Assembly: GCA_025455205.1 (NCBI GenBank)
Contig: JALOMZ010000089.1
Coordinates: 1 to 7,154, forward strand
Direction: 5' to 3'
DNA from: Chitinophagaceae bacterium
GTDB taxonomy: Bacteria > Bacteroidota > Bacteroidia > Chitinophagales > Chitinophagaceae
DNA length: 7,154 nt
Positions 1 to 5,026 of this stretch are shown here, piece after piece (positions within the stretch are counted from its first letter, which is position 1; every line of letters starts with the position of its first letter). Position numbers and translations under genes: made by a program. The notes beneath the pieces are model-generated. The model was not told where the DNA came from and did no database searches. It saw only the letters and a program-made list of their open reading frames with translations.

Positions 1-334
1 GATTCTGTTCATTCACTTCCACCCTGCGTACGCCCAGCTGTTCCACGCACCTGGTTAGCAGGGCCTTGCCCAGTCCACGGCCCAAATATTCCGGGTCAAG
101 AAAAAGCATGTCCAGTTGCTGGCCGGATGTGCCGGCAAATCCTGCGAGGGTTCCATCGGCCGTGAAGGCACACAGCATGCTGTAACAGCTGAAATCCATC
201 TGCTGCACCAGCAATGTGTAATATGTCAGGTCTGCCTCAGTAAGAAAATGGTGGGTGGCCCGTACAGACCGCTCCCATATGCGGATTATGCGCTCATGAT
301 ATTGTGGTTGATAGGGTGTAATGTGGTATTCCAT
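1..334 (-). CDS. YjaB-like GNAT N-acetyltransferase, N-terminal 111 residues (runs off the window)
   Basis: Reading the minus strand from the ATG at 334-332 gives an uninterrupted frame to the window edge, so the gene is partial and lacks its C-terminus. It begins MEYHITPYQPQYHERI and carries IWERSVRATHHFLTEADL at about residues 19-36, closely resembling the IW.RSV.ATH.FL start of the E. coli YjaB type. The acetyl-CoA-binding motif A follows at about residues 75-94 (LDMLFLDPEYLGRGLGKALL), with the pyrophosphate-binding loop GRGLGK. The visible end, VEVNEQN, matches the VNEQN strand of the same subgroup. GNAT enzymes of this kind transfer an acetyl group from acetyl-CoA to a small-molecule or protein amine in the cytoplasm; the substrate cannot be read from the sequence. 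The family is usually about 145-150 residues, so roughly 35-40 are missing. A possible promoter lies at 402-432. The GNAT family call is firm, the YjaB subgroup probable, the substrate unknown. Confidence 0.88.
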   Translation of the reverse strand, partial: MEYHITPYQPQYHERIIRIWERSVRATHHFLTEADLTYYTLLVQQMDFSCYSMLCAFTADGTLAGFAGTSGQQLDMLFLDPEYLGRGLGKALLTRCVEQLGVRRVEVNEQN

Positions 335-401
335 ACCCGGTTGTCTTGCTGTTACTGTTTCTTTTCCTGCCGTCCTCTTTTCTTCAGGCGCTGATACTCT
401 C

Positions 402-432
402 TTAAATTAAACTTCACTTTCAGGTTGCTCAA
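402..432 (-). promoter_or_regulatory. Candidate Bacteroidota-type promoter for the YjaB-like gene
   Basis: On the minus strand a TTG (432-430) is followed after 20 bases by TAATTTAA (409-402). The phylum's usual pattern is TTTG, then 19-21 bases, then TAnnTTTG. The spacing fits and the -7 box matches at T, A, T and T but not at the last two bases. Transcription would begin about 60 bases upstream of the start codon. This rests on pattern matching alone. Confidence 0.3.
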
Positions 433-458
433 CGGTCATGCCTGATGTAACGTAGGTT

Positions 459-473
459 GCAGCAGACTGCTGC
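459..473. repeat. Short perfect inverted repeat (GCAGCA / TGCTGC)
   Basis: The 15-base stretch GCAGCAGACTGCTGC has six-base arms around a three-base centre. It lies between the double SRPBCC gene and the YjaB-like gene, both on the minus strand. No T-tract follows on either strand, so it is not an obvious intrinsic terminator. It could be an RNA hairpin or a protein site, or simply chance. Confidence 0.35.
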
Positions 474-608
474 TGGCCAGGAATGAGCAATGCCAGGCCC
501 TTTTTTTTGGGCGCAACTGTGTTCTGCCAGCTACAGGGTATTCAGAGATATTGCATGTGTATTCATTGGAGGAAATGGTTCAGCACGCAGGCATAGGCGC
601 TAAGGTTC

Positions 609-1454
609 TTATGTTTTGTTCCTAATGGTTTCTGAATAGCTTTTGAAATTCCGGAGGATGGACAGCCACCCTTCATATTGAAGTTCCAGACTGTGGATGT
701 TTTCCGGATCAAAGGATTCTGTGATGAGGGTGCCTGTGCCGCTGGATGAAAAACTTACGGATACCCTGCGGCCATCATCCATGTGGTAGGAAATGTGCTG
801 GTGGGGTATGATGGATTCGAAGGTGCCGGTAAAGTCGAATCCGGCGCTCCCATCGCGGGCTTCCATGCGATAGCAAAAGCTGCCGCCGGGCGTTAGGTCC
901 AGCCGTGCCTGCGGGGTATGCCAATCTGGTGAGGCCTGGTTCCAGTGCACAATGTGGGCTGGCTCCGTAAAGGCATCCCATACCTGCGCGACCGGTGCGT
1001 TCACGCTTGCTGTAATGGTGATACGGAAATCTTCGGCCATTTGCCGCACGCGTTCCAGGGCCAGGGGAAACCGTTCGTTGAAGAAGGGGACAAAGCTCTC
1101 TTCAGCATCCACTGATGCCTGCAGCAGCACCTTGCCATCCTGTTTTTCAAGCATATAGCTTTCGCAAACCTTGGCCAGGGAAGGGTCCGGCGCTTGTTCC
1201 TGAAAGTTCAGGATTGGCCCCAGGTGTTCAATCACCATCTTTACTCCCGGTACATGTTCGGCAATGCGGGCATACATGCCCCTGCCATCGGGCAGCAGAA
1301 AGTGCACCCGGCTGCCGGCTTCCCAGGTGCTCACGGCATAAGAACCTTCGCCAAAAACAGATGTCCACTGGCGGTAGGTATAGTCATTCCAGAGTACAAA
1401 CCACACCCGTTCCGGAGCGGCGGCAATGGCTATGTGGTACATCAAGCGTTGCAT
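609..1454 (-). CDS. Double SRPBCC-domain protein (C-terminal half AHSA1/CalC-like)
   Basis: The 281-residue product contains two helix-grip (START-like) domains in tandem. The first, about residues 5-140, begins YHIAIAAAPERVWFVLWND, where the APERVW pattern is the classic start of an SRPBCC fold. The second, about 143-275, repeats the layout with ITASVNAPVAQVWDAFTEP, then LTPGGSFCYRMEARDG, and ends with EGWLSILRNFKSY, which is typical of AHSA1/CalC-like domains. Such domains enclose a hydrophobic pocket that binds lipids or other apolar ligands, and the proteins are mostly cytoplasmic. No catalytic residues can be named. Single-domain members are about 140-160 residues, so this is a duplication or fusion. 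An ATG four codons downstream (1442-1440) is an equally possible start, since neither has a clear ribosome-binding site. The gene lies 72 bases downstream of the permease in the same direction, but a promoter-like pair and an inverted repeat in that gap suggest it can be transcribed separately. Ligand and role are unknown. Confidence 0.85.
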   Translation of the reverse strand: MQRLMYHIAIAAAPERVWFVLWNDYTYRQWTSVFGEGSYAVSTWEAGSRVHFLLPDGRGMYARIAEHVPGVKMVIEHLGPILNFQEQAPDPSLAKVCESYMLEKQDGKVLLQASVDAEESFVPFFNERFPLALERVRQMAEDFRITITASVNAPVAQVWDAFTEPAHIVHWNQASPDWHTPQARLDLTPGGSFCYRMEARDGSAGFDFTGTFESIIPHQHISYHMDDGRRVSVSFSSSGTGTLITESFDPENIHSLELQYEGWLSILRNFKSYSETIRNKT

Positions 1455-1455
1455 G

Positions 1456-1476
1456 TAGTTGTGAATTTGTCAACTA
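1456..1476. promoter_or_regulatory. Candidate operator: inverted repeat TAGTTG-N9-CAACTA
   Basis: Two perfectly complementary six-base arms (1456-1461 and 1471-1476) are separated by nine bases, directly upstream of the double SRPBCC start codon. The repeat overlaps the proposed -7 box (1474-1481) and the expected transcription start. That is where a repressor dimer would block initiation. It could instead be a weak hairpin in the 5' untranslated RNA. The regulator is not identifiable in this window. Confidence 0.35.
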
Positions 1477-1505
1477 TGTTACAAAGGGTAAAAGGGAAAT
1501 GCAAA
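1474..1505 (-). promoter_or_regulatory. Candidate promoter for the double SRPBCC gene
   Basis: On the minus strand TTTG (1505-1502) is separated by exactly 20 bases from TAACATAG (1481-1474). Spacing and upstream box fit the Bacteroidota pattern. The downstream box matches TAnnTTTG at four of six defined positions. Predicted transcription would start about 10-15 bases upstream of the gene. Confidence 0.3.
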
Positions 1506-1526
1506 CCGCTGGTGTAAAAAGCTGCC

Positions 1527-2828
1527 TCAGGAACGTCTGCCATGCCGGCTTCCCCACCAAACCAGTGCCCCGGCGGCAATGATGCTGAGTCCCCAGAGAC
1601 TGGCCTGCCATTTCATGGTGAACCCGTAATACAATATCCAGGCATTGATGATGAGGAAGAGTATGGGCGTTAGCGGGTATCCCCAGGTTCGGTATGCTGG
1701 CTGCAGGTGTGGCATGCGGCGGCGCAGTATGAATACCCCCAGCACGGCCAGGGTAGTACTGAGGGTGAGGGTGAAGCCGATCAGGTCTATCACCAGTTGG
1801 AACTGGTTGATCAGCACCAGCACCAGGGCAATGGCGCTTTGGGCAATCACGGCAATGGATGGCACACCATGACGGTTCAGCCGTCGCAGGGGCCCCAGGG
1901 CATTTACATCATCGCCCAGGCGGGCGCTTACCCGCGGGCCGGCAAAGGTCATGGCGCTGATGGTGCTCACAAGCGACACAGAGATGATGATGCCCATCAT
2001 GTTGGCACCATGGGCCCCAAACAGGTATTGCGCAGCCACAAATCCCACTTCCAGCTGTCCCTGCATGGCTGCCAACGGGGCCGCGTTGAGGAAGGCATAA
2101 TTGAGCAGCACATACAGCAGGGTCACCAACCCGGTACCTGCCGCCAGCGCCAGGGGCAGCTTGCGTCCCGGCTCTCTGATCTCACCGGCAATGTAGCTGG
2201 CCGCATTCCACCCGGTATAAGCATAGCTCACCCAGTAGAGGTTGGTCACAAAATGCGGGCTGGTAAATATTTCCTTCCATCCGGCAGTGGTGGGTGCCAC
2301 GCTGATGGGCTGCGGCTCCCGGGCAAGCAGTCCGCTGCCAATCAGAAAGAGCATAATGGCAATATTGATGAGGGTGGATACCTGCTGGAAGCGGGCACCC
2401 ACCGATTTGTTCCATGCATGGATGGCGGTAATGCCGGCCAGTACCGCAATGCCCATGCCCAACTGTGGCAGGGCCGGCCATACACTGTGGAGGTAATGGC
2501 CCAGGGCTATGCTCACCGCCGCCACCGGAGTGGCAAAGCCCACGATGGCGCTGACCCATCCGCTGAGAAACCCCACAAAGGGGCTGTAGATATGCGATAG
2601 AAAATTGTATTCTCCACCATTTTCGGGCATGGCGGCCCCTAACTCTCCATACACCAGGCTGCCGCATAAGGCAATGATGCCGCCCACCACCCATAACATC
2701 AAAACCGCAAACAGGCTTTGCATGTTCTGCAGCTGAAAACCAAGGCTGGTATAGATGCCACTGCCCACCATATTGGCTATAACGAGGCTGATGGCGGTGG
2801 CGAGGCCCAGGGAGCGTTGATTGTACAT
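1527..2828 (-). CDS. APC-superfamily amino acid permease
   Basis: The 433-residue product is very hydrophobic, with about twelve predicted membrane helices. It shows hallmarks of the amino acid-polyamine-organocation superfamily. Helix 1 carries GSGIY (residues 22-26, the backbone substrate-binding loop), helix 2 ends near PENGGEYNFL (68-77), and the helix 6 region reads YAYTGWNAASYIAGEIREP (202-220). A basic, proline-containing loop (LRRLNRHGVPSIAV, about 314-327) precedes helix 9. It should move amino acids or related amines across the inner membrane by proton coupling or exchange; the substrate cannot be deduced. The start was placed at the ATG 2828-2826, because family members begin only a few residues before helix 1. 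The same frame stays open upstream to an ATG at 2849 and a TTG at 2915, and the TTG start would overlap the divergent regulator's frame. Its 5' neighbour is an AraC-type regulator transcribed the other way, which is a candidate controller. No clear promoter was found in the 125-base gap. Confidence 0.9.
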   Translation of the reverse strand: MYNQRSLGLATAISLVIANMVGSGIYTSLGFQLQNMQSLFAVLMLWVVGGIIALCGSLVYGELGAAMPENGGEYNFLSHIYSPFVGFLSGWVSAIVGFATPVAAVSIALGHYLHSVWPALPQLGMGIAVLAGITAIHAWNKSVGARFQQVSTLINIAIMLFLIGSGLLAREPQPISVAPTTAGWKEIFTSPHFVTNLYWVSYAYTGWNAASYIAGEIREPGRKLPLALAAGTGLVTLLYVLLNYAFLNAAPLAAMQGQLEVGFVAAQYLFGAHGANMMGIIISVSLVSTISAMTFAGPRVSARLGDDVNALGPLRRLNRHGVPSIAVIAQSAIALVLVLINQFQLVIDLIGFTLTLSTTLAVLGVFILRRRMPHLQPAYRTWGYPLTPILFLIINAWILYYGFTMKWQASLWGLSIIAAGALVWWGSRHGRRS

Positions 2829-2953
2829 GCCCCAAAATAAATACTTCATCAGCAGGAACCCTGCCCGGGTACCCCATTCATTAACATGGGCCAGGCATCC
2901 GCTAGGAATTGCCAATTGTGCGGGTTATTTTACATCCTTCAAACTTGTGCATC

Positions 2954-4057
2954 ATGCCCATTTTCATGGACCTTCACATAGTGCCCGGCGTCAACGCCAA
3001 GGATGTGGCCGAAGCCCATCGCATGGACGTTTACATTGAGAAGGAGCATCAATGCACCTGCCTGACTTATTGGGTGGATGAGATCCGCGGCCATGTGTTC
3101 TGCCTCATCGATGCACCCAATAAAGAGAGTGTACTGGAATTGCACAATCGCTCCCATGGGCTCACCCCGCACAAGATCATAGAAGTGCAACCCGAGCTGG
3201 TGGAGTCATTCTTAGGACGAATAACTGATCCGGCAGATGCGCCGGTAACCGACACCGGCCTGCCGATCATCGACGACAGTTCTTATCGCACCCTGGTGGC
3301 CTTTCGTCTGGAAGACCCGGTATTGCTTGCTAAGACCATTGGACAGCAGGAAGCGGCAGCCAGGCTGGCGCAACGGCATGCCTGGATACGGGAAGCGGTG
3401 GCGCGTTTCCGCGGACGCGAAGCCCTGCTGGATGGCCATATGGTGGTGGCATCCTTTGTAGCGGCCGACAGTGCCGTGAGCTGTGCCCTCCAGACACAGG
3501 AGCAGTGGGATAAGGAACAGGGGCCGGCAGGGTGGTCTATCAGCATCCATGCCGGCGAGCCGGTGTCTGCTGCCAATAAACTTTTCGGCGAAGCCGTGCT
3601 CCTGGCCCGGGCCATGTGCCTTTCTGCCAGTGGCGGCGAAGTGCGTATGTCGGCCAGTGTGCGTGAACTGATCAAGCCCGACCTGCTGCAACGGCCGGGT
3701 GCGCGGGTGCAGGTGCTCAGCCTGCCGGACGAACAAGTGCTGAATGCCCTTATTGGCGCACTCGACAAGCATTATGCAGATCCTGATTTCGGACAGGAAG
3801 AACTGTGTCGTGCCATCGCCCTGAGCAAATCGCAACTGTACCGAAAATCAACGGCACTCACCGGACTCAGTCCCAACGACCTGCTGCGTACCTACCGGCT
3901 GGACCGCGCAGCCCATATGCTGCGGCGTCAGCAAGACTCCGTTTCCGGCATCACCTATGCCAGCGGCTTCAGCAGCCCGTCTTATTTCACCAAGTGCTTC
4001 AAAAAGCAATTCGGGATGCTGCCTAATGAATACCTCGACATGGCCGGACAAGTGTAA
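2954..4057 (+). CDS. Three-domain regulator: DUF4242, degenerate nucleotidyl-cyclase-like domain, AraC-type HTH
   Basis: This 367-residue protein, numbered from the ATG at 2954, has three parts. Residues 1-90 form a DUF4242 domain (FMDLHIVPGVNAKDVAEAH at 4-22; LTYWVDEIRGHVFCLIDAP at 37-55; HNRSHGLTPHKIIEV at 64-78), a ferredoxin-like fold whose Streptomyces relative SCO4226 binds nickel. Residues about 111-240 follow the class III adenylate/guanylate cyclase pattern (LVAFRLEDP, GHMVVASF, SISIHAGEPV, FGEAVLLARAMCLSASGGEVRMSASVRELI). However, the usual catalytic positions appear substituted: FTD is F-R-L at 117-119, the second Asp is His162, and the Asn/Arg pair is Leu216/Ala220. Cyclase activity is therefore unlikely. 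Residues about 263-363 are an AraC-type double helix-turn-helix (ELCRAIALSKSQLYRKSTAL, then YASGFSSPSYFTKCFKKQFG and the terminal P.EY). There is no signal peptide or membrane segment, so it is probably a cytoplasmic one-component regulator. A TTG at 2909 would add 15 residues that fit no domain. It is divergent from the permease and lies 103 bases before another DUF4242 gene, both plausible targets. Confidence 0.85.
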   Translation: MPIFMDLHIVPGVNAKDVAEAHRMDVYIEKEHQCTCLTYWVDEIRGHVFCLIDAPNKESVLELHNRSHGLTPHKIIEVQPELVESFLGRITDPADAPVTDTGLPIIDDSSYRTLVAFRLEDPVLLAKTIGQQEAAARLAQRHAWIREAVARFRGREALLDGHMVVASFVAADSAVSCALQTQEQWDKEQGPAGWSISIHAGEPVSAANKLFGEAVLLARAMCLSASGGEVRMSASVRELIKPDLLQRPGARVQVLSLPDEQVLNALIGALDKHYADPDFGQEELCRAIALSKSQLYRKSTALTGLSPNDLLRTYRLDRAAHMLRRQQDSVSGITYASGFSSPSYFTKCFKKQFGMLPNEYLDMAGQV

Positions 4058-4060
4058 CCG

Positions 4061-4082
4061 GGCTGGGAAAATTTTACCAGCC
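4061..4082. repeat. 22-bp near-perfect palindrome after the regulator stop codon
   Basis: GGCTGG (4061-4066) and CCAGCC (4077-4082) flank GAAAATTTTA, making the whole 22-base element self-complementary except for one G/A pair. It starts three bases after the regulator's stop. As RNA it forms a six-pair hairpin with a ten-base loop but has no following U-tract, so it is a poor intrinsic terminator. As DNA its symmetry suits a dimeric binding protein and could act on the promoter of the exported DUF4242 gene about 80 bases downstream. Confidence 0.45.
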
Positions 4083-4122
4083 ATTGAATGAATTGTGCTA
4101 ACAGCATGGCAGGTGTGGCCAC

Positions 4123-4130
4123 TAGTTTAG
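4123..4130 (+). promoter_or_regulatory. Candidate -7 box for the exported DUF4242 gene
   Basis: TAGTTTAG matches TAnnTTTG at five of six defined positions and ends 30 bases before the start codon at 4161, giving a 5' untranslated leader of roughly 24 bases. No TTG lies at the expected distance upstream (the nearest is at 4093-4095, 27 bases away). If real, the promoter may rely on an activator such as the adjacent AraC-type protein. Confidence 0.25.
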
Positions 4131-4160
4131 CGTTATCATTCAACACCAAACCTGTCAACC

Positions 4161-4547
4161 ATGAACAAGATCATCCATCGCCTGCTGCTCCTGTCAGCCA
4201 CCGTACTCTTCACCACCATGGCCATTGCCCAAAACACTGGCGATGCCGCCAAAACCAAAAACAATTCCACGATGAAAACCTATCTCATCGAAAGAGACAT
4301 TCCGGGTGCCAGCACCCTTACACCCGCCGACCTGAAAGGCATTTCCCAGAAATCATGCTCCGTACTCAAGGAAATGGGGCCCAAAATCCAGTGGCAGCAC
4401 AGCTATGTGGCCGGTAACAAAGTATTCTGTGTATACAAGGCCGAAAATCCCGAACTGCTGCGTGAACATGCCCAGAAGGGTGGCTTTCCCATCACCTCCA
4501 TCACCGAGATCGCCAACGTAATCAGTCCCGCTACGGCCAACCAATAA
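4161..4547 (+). CDS. Exported DUF4242 (SCO4226-like, possible nickel-binding) protein
   Basis: The 128-residue product has a standard signal peptide: positive start (MNKIIHR), hydrophobic core (LLLLSATVLFTTM) and an AIA|Q cleavage site after residue 23. A polar linker (about 24-37) precedes a complete DUF4242 domain at 38-125: YLIERDIPGASTLTPADLKG, then a QKSC motif at 63-66, WQHSYVAGNKVFCVYKAENP (78-97), and REHAQKGGFPITSITEI (101-117). Family members are small ferredoxin-like proteins, and one, SCO4226 of Streptomyces, is reported to bind nickel. Candidate ligands visible here are Cys66, Cys90, His80 and His103, but metal binding is not established from sequence. With no lipobox Cys at the cleavage site it should be soluble in the periplasm or secreted. 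A start at Met38 would give a standard cytoplasmic DUF4242 protein, but the clean signal peptide argues for the ATG at 4161. It follows a regulator that carries its own DUF4242 domain and ends 31 bases before a strong terminator. Physiological role unknown. Confidence 0.85.
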   Translation: MNKIIHRLLLLSATVLFTTMAIAQNTGDAAKTKNNSTMKTYLIERDIPGASTLTPADLKGISQKSCSVLKEMGPKIQWQHSYVAGNKVFCVYKAENPELLREHAQKGGFPITSITEIANVISPATANQ

Positions 4548-4578
4548 TGCCGGCATATCCTGGTTCACGCTATTATGG

Positions 4579-4604
4579 GCCTGCCCTCCGGGGCAGGCTT
4601 TTTT
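4579..4604 (+). terminator. Strong intrinsic terminator
   Basis: GCCTGCCC (4579-4586), a TCCG tetraloop and GGGCAGGC (4591-4598) form a perfect eight-pair, GC-rich stem followed at once by six T (4599-4604). It lies 31 bases after the stop of the exported DUF4242 gene and separates that unit from the arginine genes. Confidence 0.92.
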
Positions 4605-4739
4605 GTGGCAGATGACCCCGCGGCGTCGTTGGGCAGGGTCTTACAGCAGGCTGGTGGGGCCTGGCAGTCATGGCCATTTTTCATAAATTTTAGAAAAGCG
4701 GCAGAATTTTTAGGATCATAATAGATTTTATTCGCTTTA

Positions 4740-4753
4740 TTTGCGTCCGCAAA
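4740..4753. promoter_or_regulatory. Inverted repeat TTTGCG-TC-CGCAAA upstream of the arginine leader
   Basis: A 14-base element with perfect six-base arms and a two-base centre lies 36 bases before the leader ORF start. Outer TTCG (4731-4734) and CGAA (4753-4756) extend the symmetry with an offset. It falls between possible promoter boxes and the ORF, where an operator for the arginine genes would be expected. No binding protein is identified. Confidence 0.35.
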
Positions 4754-4789
4754 CGAAGATTTACAAGCATTTCTGATTCTGAACTGAAA

Positions 4790-4921
4790 ATGTCAAAAAA
4801 CTCACTGATACAGCTGGTTACCGAGGTAATCATGCACGCCTTCAACAAGCGTGGGTTTTTTACTGTGCCCTGCAGGCCAGGTTTTTTTGTACGTCCATAC
4901 CCCGTGGTGGTGCGACGATAA
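4790..4921 (+). CDS. Putative 43-residue arginine leader peptide
   Basis: An ATG at 4790 in A-rich context (GAAAATG, typical of starts in this phylum) opens a 43-codon frame ending TAA at 4919-4921. The peptide begins MSKNSLIQLVTEVIMHAFNK, a short amphipathic-looking stretch, and ends VRPYPVVVRR. It holds five Arg, all in the last 23 residues, encoded CGT, AGG, CGT, CGA and CGA; the two CGA codons are the last before the stop. Two Phe-Phe pairs create runs of six and seven T (4856-4861, 4882-4888), each preceded by a short hairpin (4835-4853 and 4869-4881). It lies 105 bases before an arginine-cluster GNAT gene and argG. Terminal tandem codons for the operon's own end product, ahead of a hairpin, are the classic layout of an attenuation leader, but I know of no described homologue. 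It may also be a chance ORF. An internal ATG at 4832 would give a 29-residue version. Confidence 0.4.
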   Translation: MSKNSLIQLVTEVIMHAFNKRGFFTVPCRPGFFVRPYPVVVRR

Positions 4922-4961
4922 ATTCCCCCAATCCATACAGACACATTGGTCTTTGTTGGTA

Positions 4962-4979
4962 GCTGCGCCGGGGCGTAGC
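4962..4979 (+). promoter_or_regulatory. Hairpin between the leader ORF and the arginine GNAT gene
   Basis: GCTGCGCC and GGCGTAGC pair over seven to eight positions with one G-T wobble around a tight loop. The hairpin starts 41 bases after the leader ORF stop. No T-tract follows, so it is not a simple terminator. It could be an antiterminator or pause structure, or one arm of a switch reaching towards the GNAT start. Confidence 0.4.
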
Positions 4980-5026
4980 CTCTGAACGTTAACCAGTTCC
5001 CTTTCACCATCCACCCTCATGGGTTT

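Larger units (their letters stand above)
335..608. other. Intergenic region without a supported gene
   Basis: No convincing coding frame was found on either strand. It contains a candidate promoter for the minus-strand GNAT gene (402-432), a short perfect inverted repeat (459-473), and a run of eight T at 501-508 flanked by GCCC and GGGC. The last could fold into a hairpin with a homopolymer loop, but it is not a proper terminator. A 26-codon basic minus-strand frame starting at a TTG (437-435) and ending with a stop just upstream of the GNAT start was seen, but nothing supports its use. Confidence 0.6.
4605..5026. other. Long leader region upstream of the arginine genes
   Basis: These 422 bases lie between the terminator and the arginine-cluster GNAT gene. 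The first half is AT-rich, with TAAATTTT (4684-4691) and TAGATTTT (4722-4729) each resembling a Bacteroidota -7 box at five of six positions; neither has a good upstream TTTG. An inverted repeat sits at 4740-4753, a 43-codon ORF at 4790-4921, a hairpin at 4962-4979, and a small ACCC/GGGT hairpin (5013-5024) just before the GNAT start codon. A minus-strand open frame across 4690-5010 has no recognisable family and I treat it as a shadow. Confidence 0.55.

Noticed and set aside
357..437. 26-codon basic minus-strand frame (TTG start, ending GRQEKKQ) before the YjaB-like gene
   Set aside because: It has a non-ATG start, no ribosome-binding context and no recognised family, and a candidate promoter overlaps it. 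It is more likely a chance frame.
501..508. Run of eight T flanked by GCCC and GGGC as an intrinsic terminator
   Set aside because: The T-run is the loop, not a tail after the stem. On the minus strand it is an A-run. The four-pair stem is too short to be a terminator.
1707..2600. Plus-strand open frame (297 codons) opposite the permease
   Set aside because: Composition is a His/Gln/Gly-rich antisense artefact of the membrane protein gene, with no domain.
4651..4680. GGCC...GGCC hairpin followed by five T as a second terminator after the exported DUF4242 gene
   Set aside because: Only about four base pairs form, and the strong terminator at 4579-4604 already explains termination.
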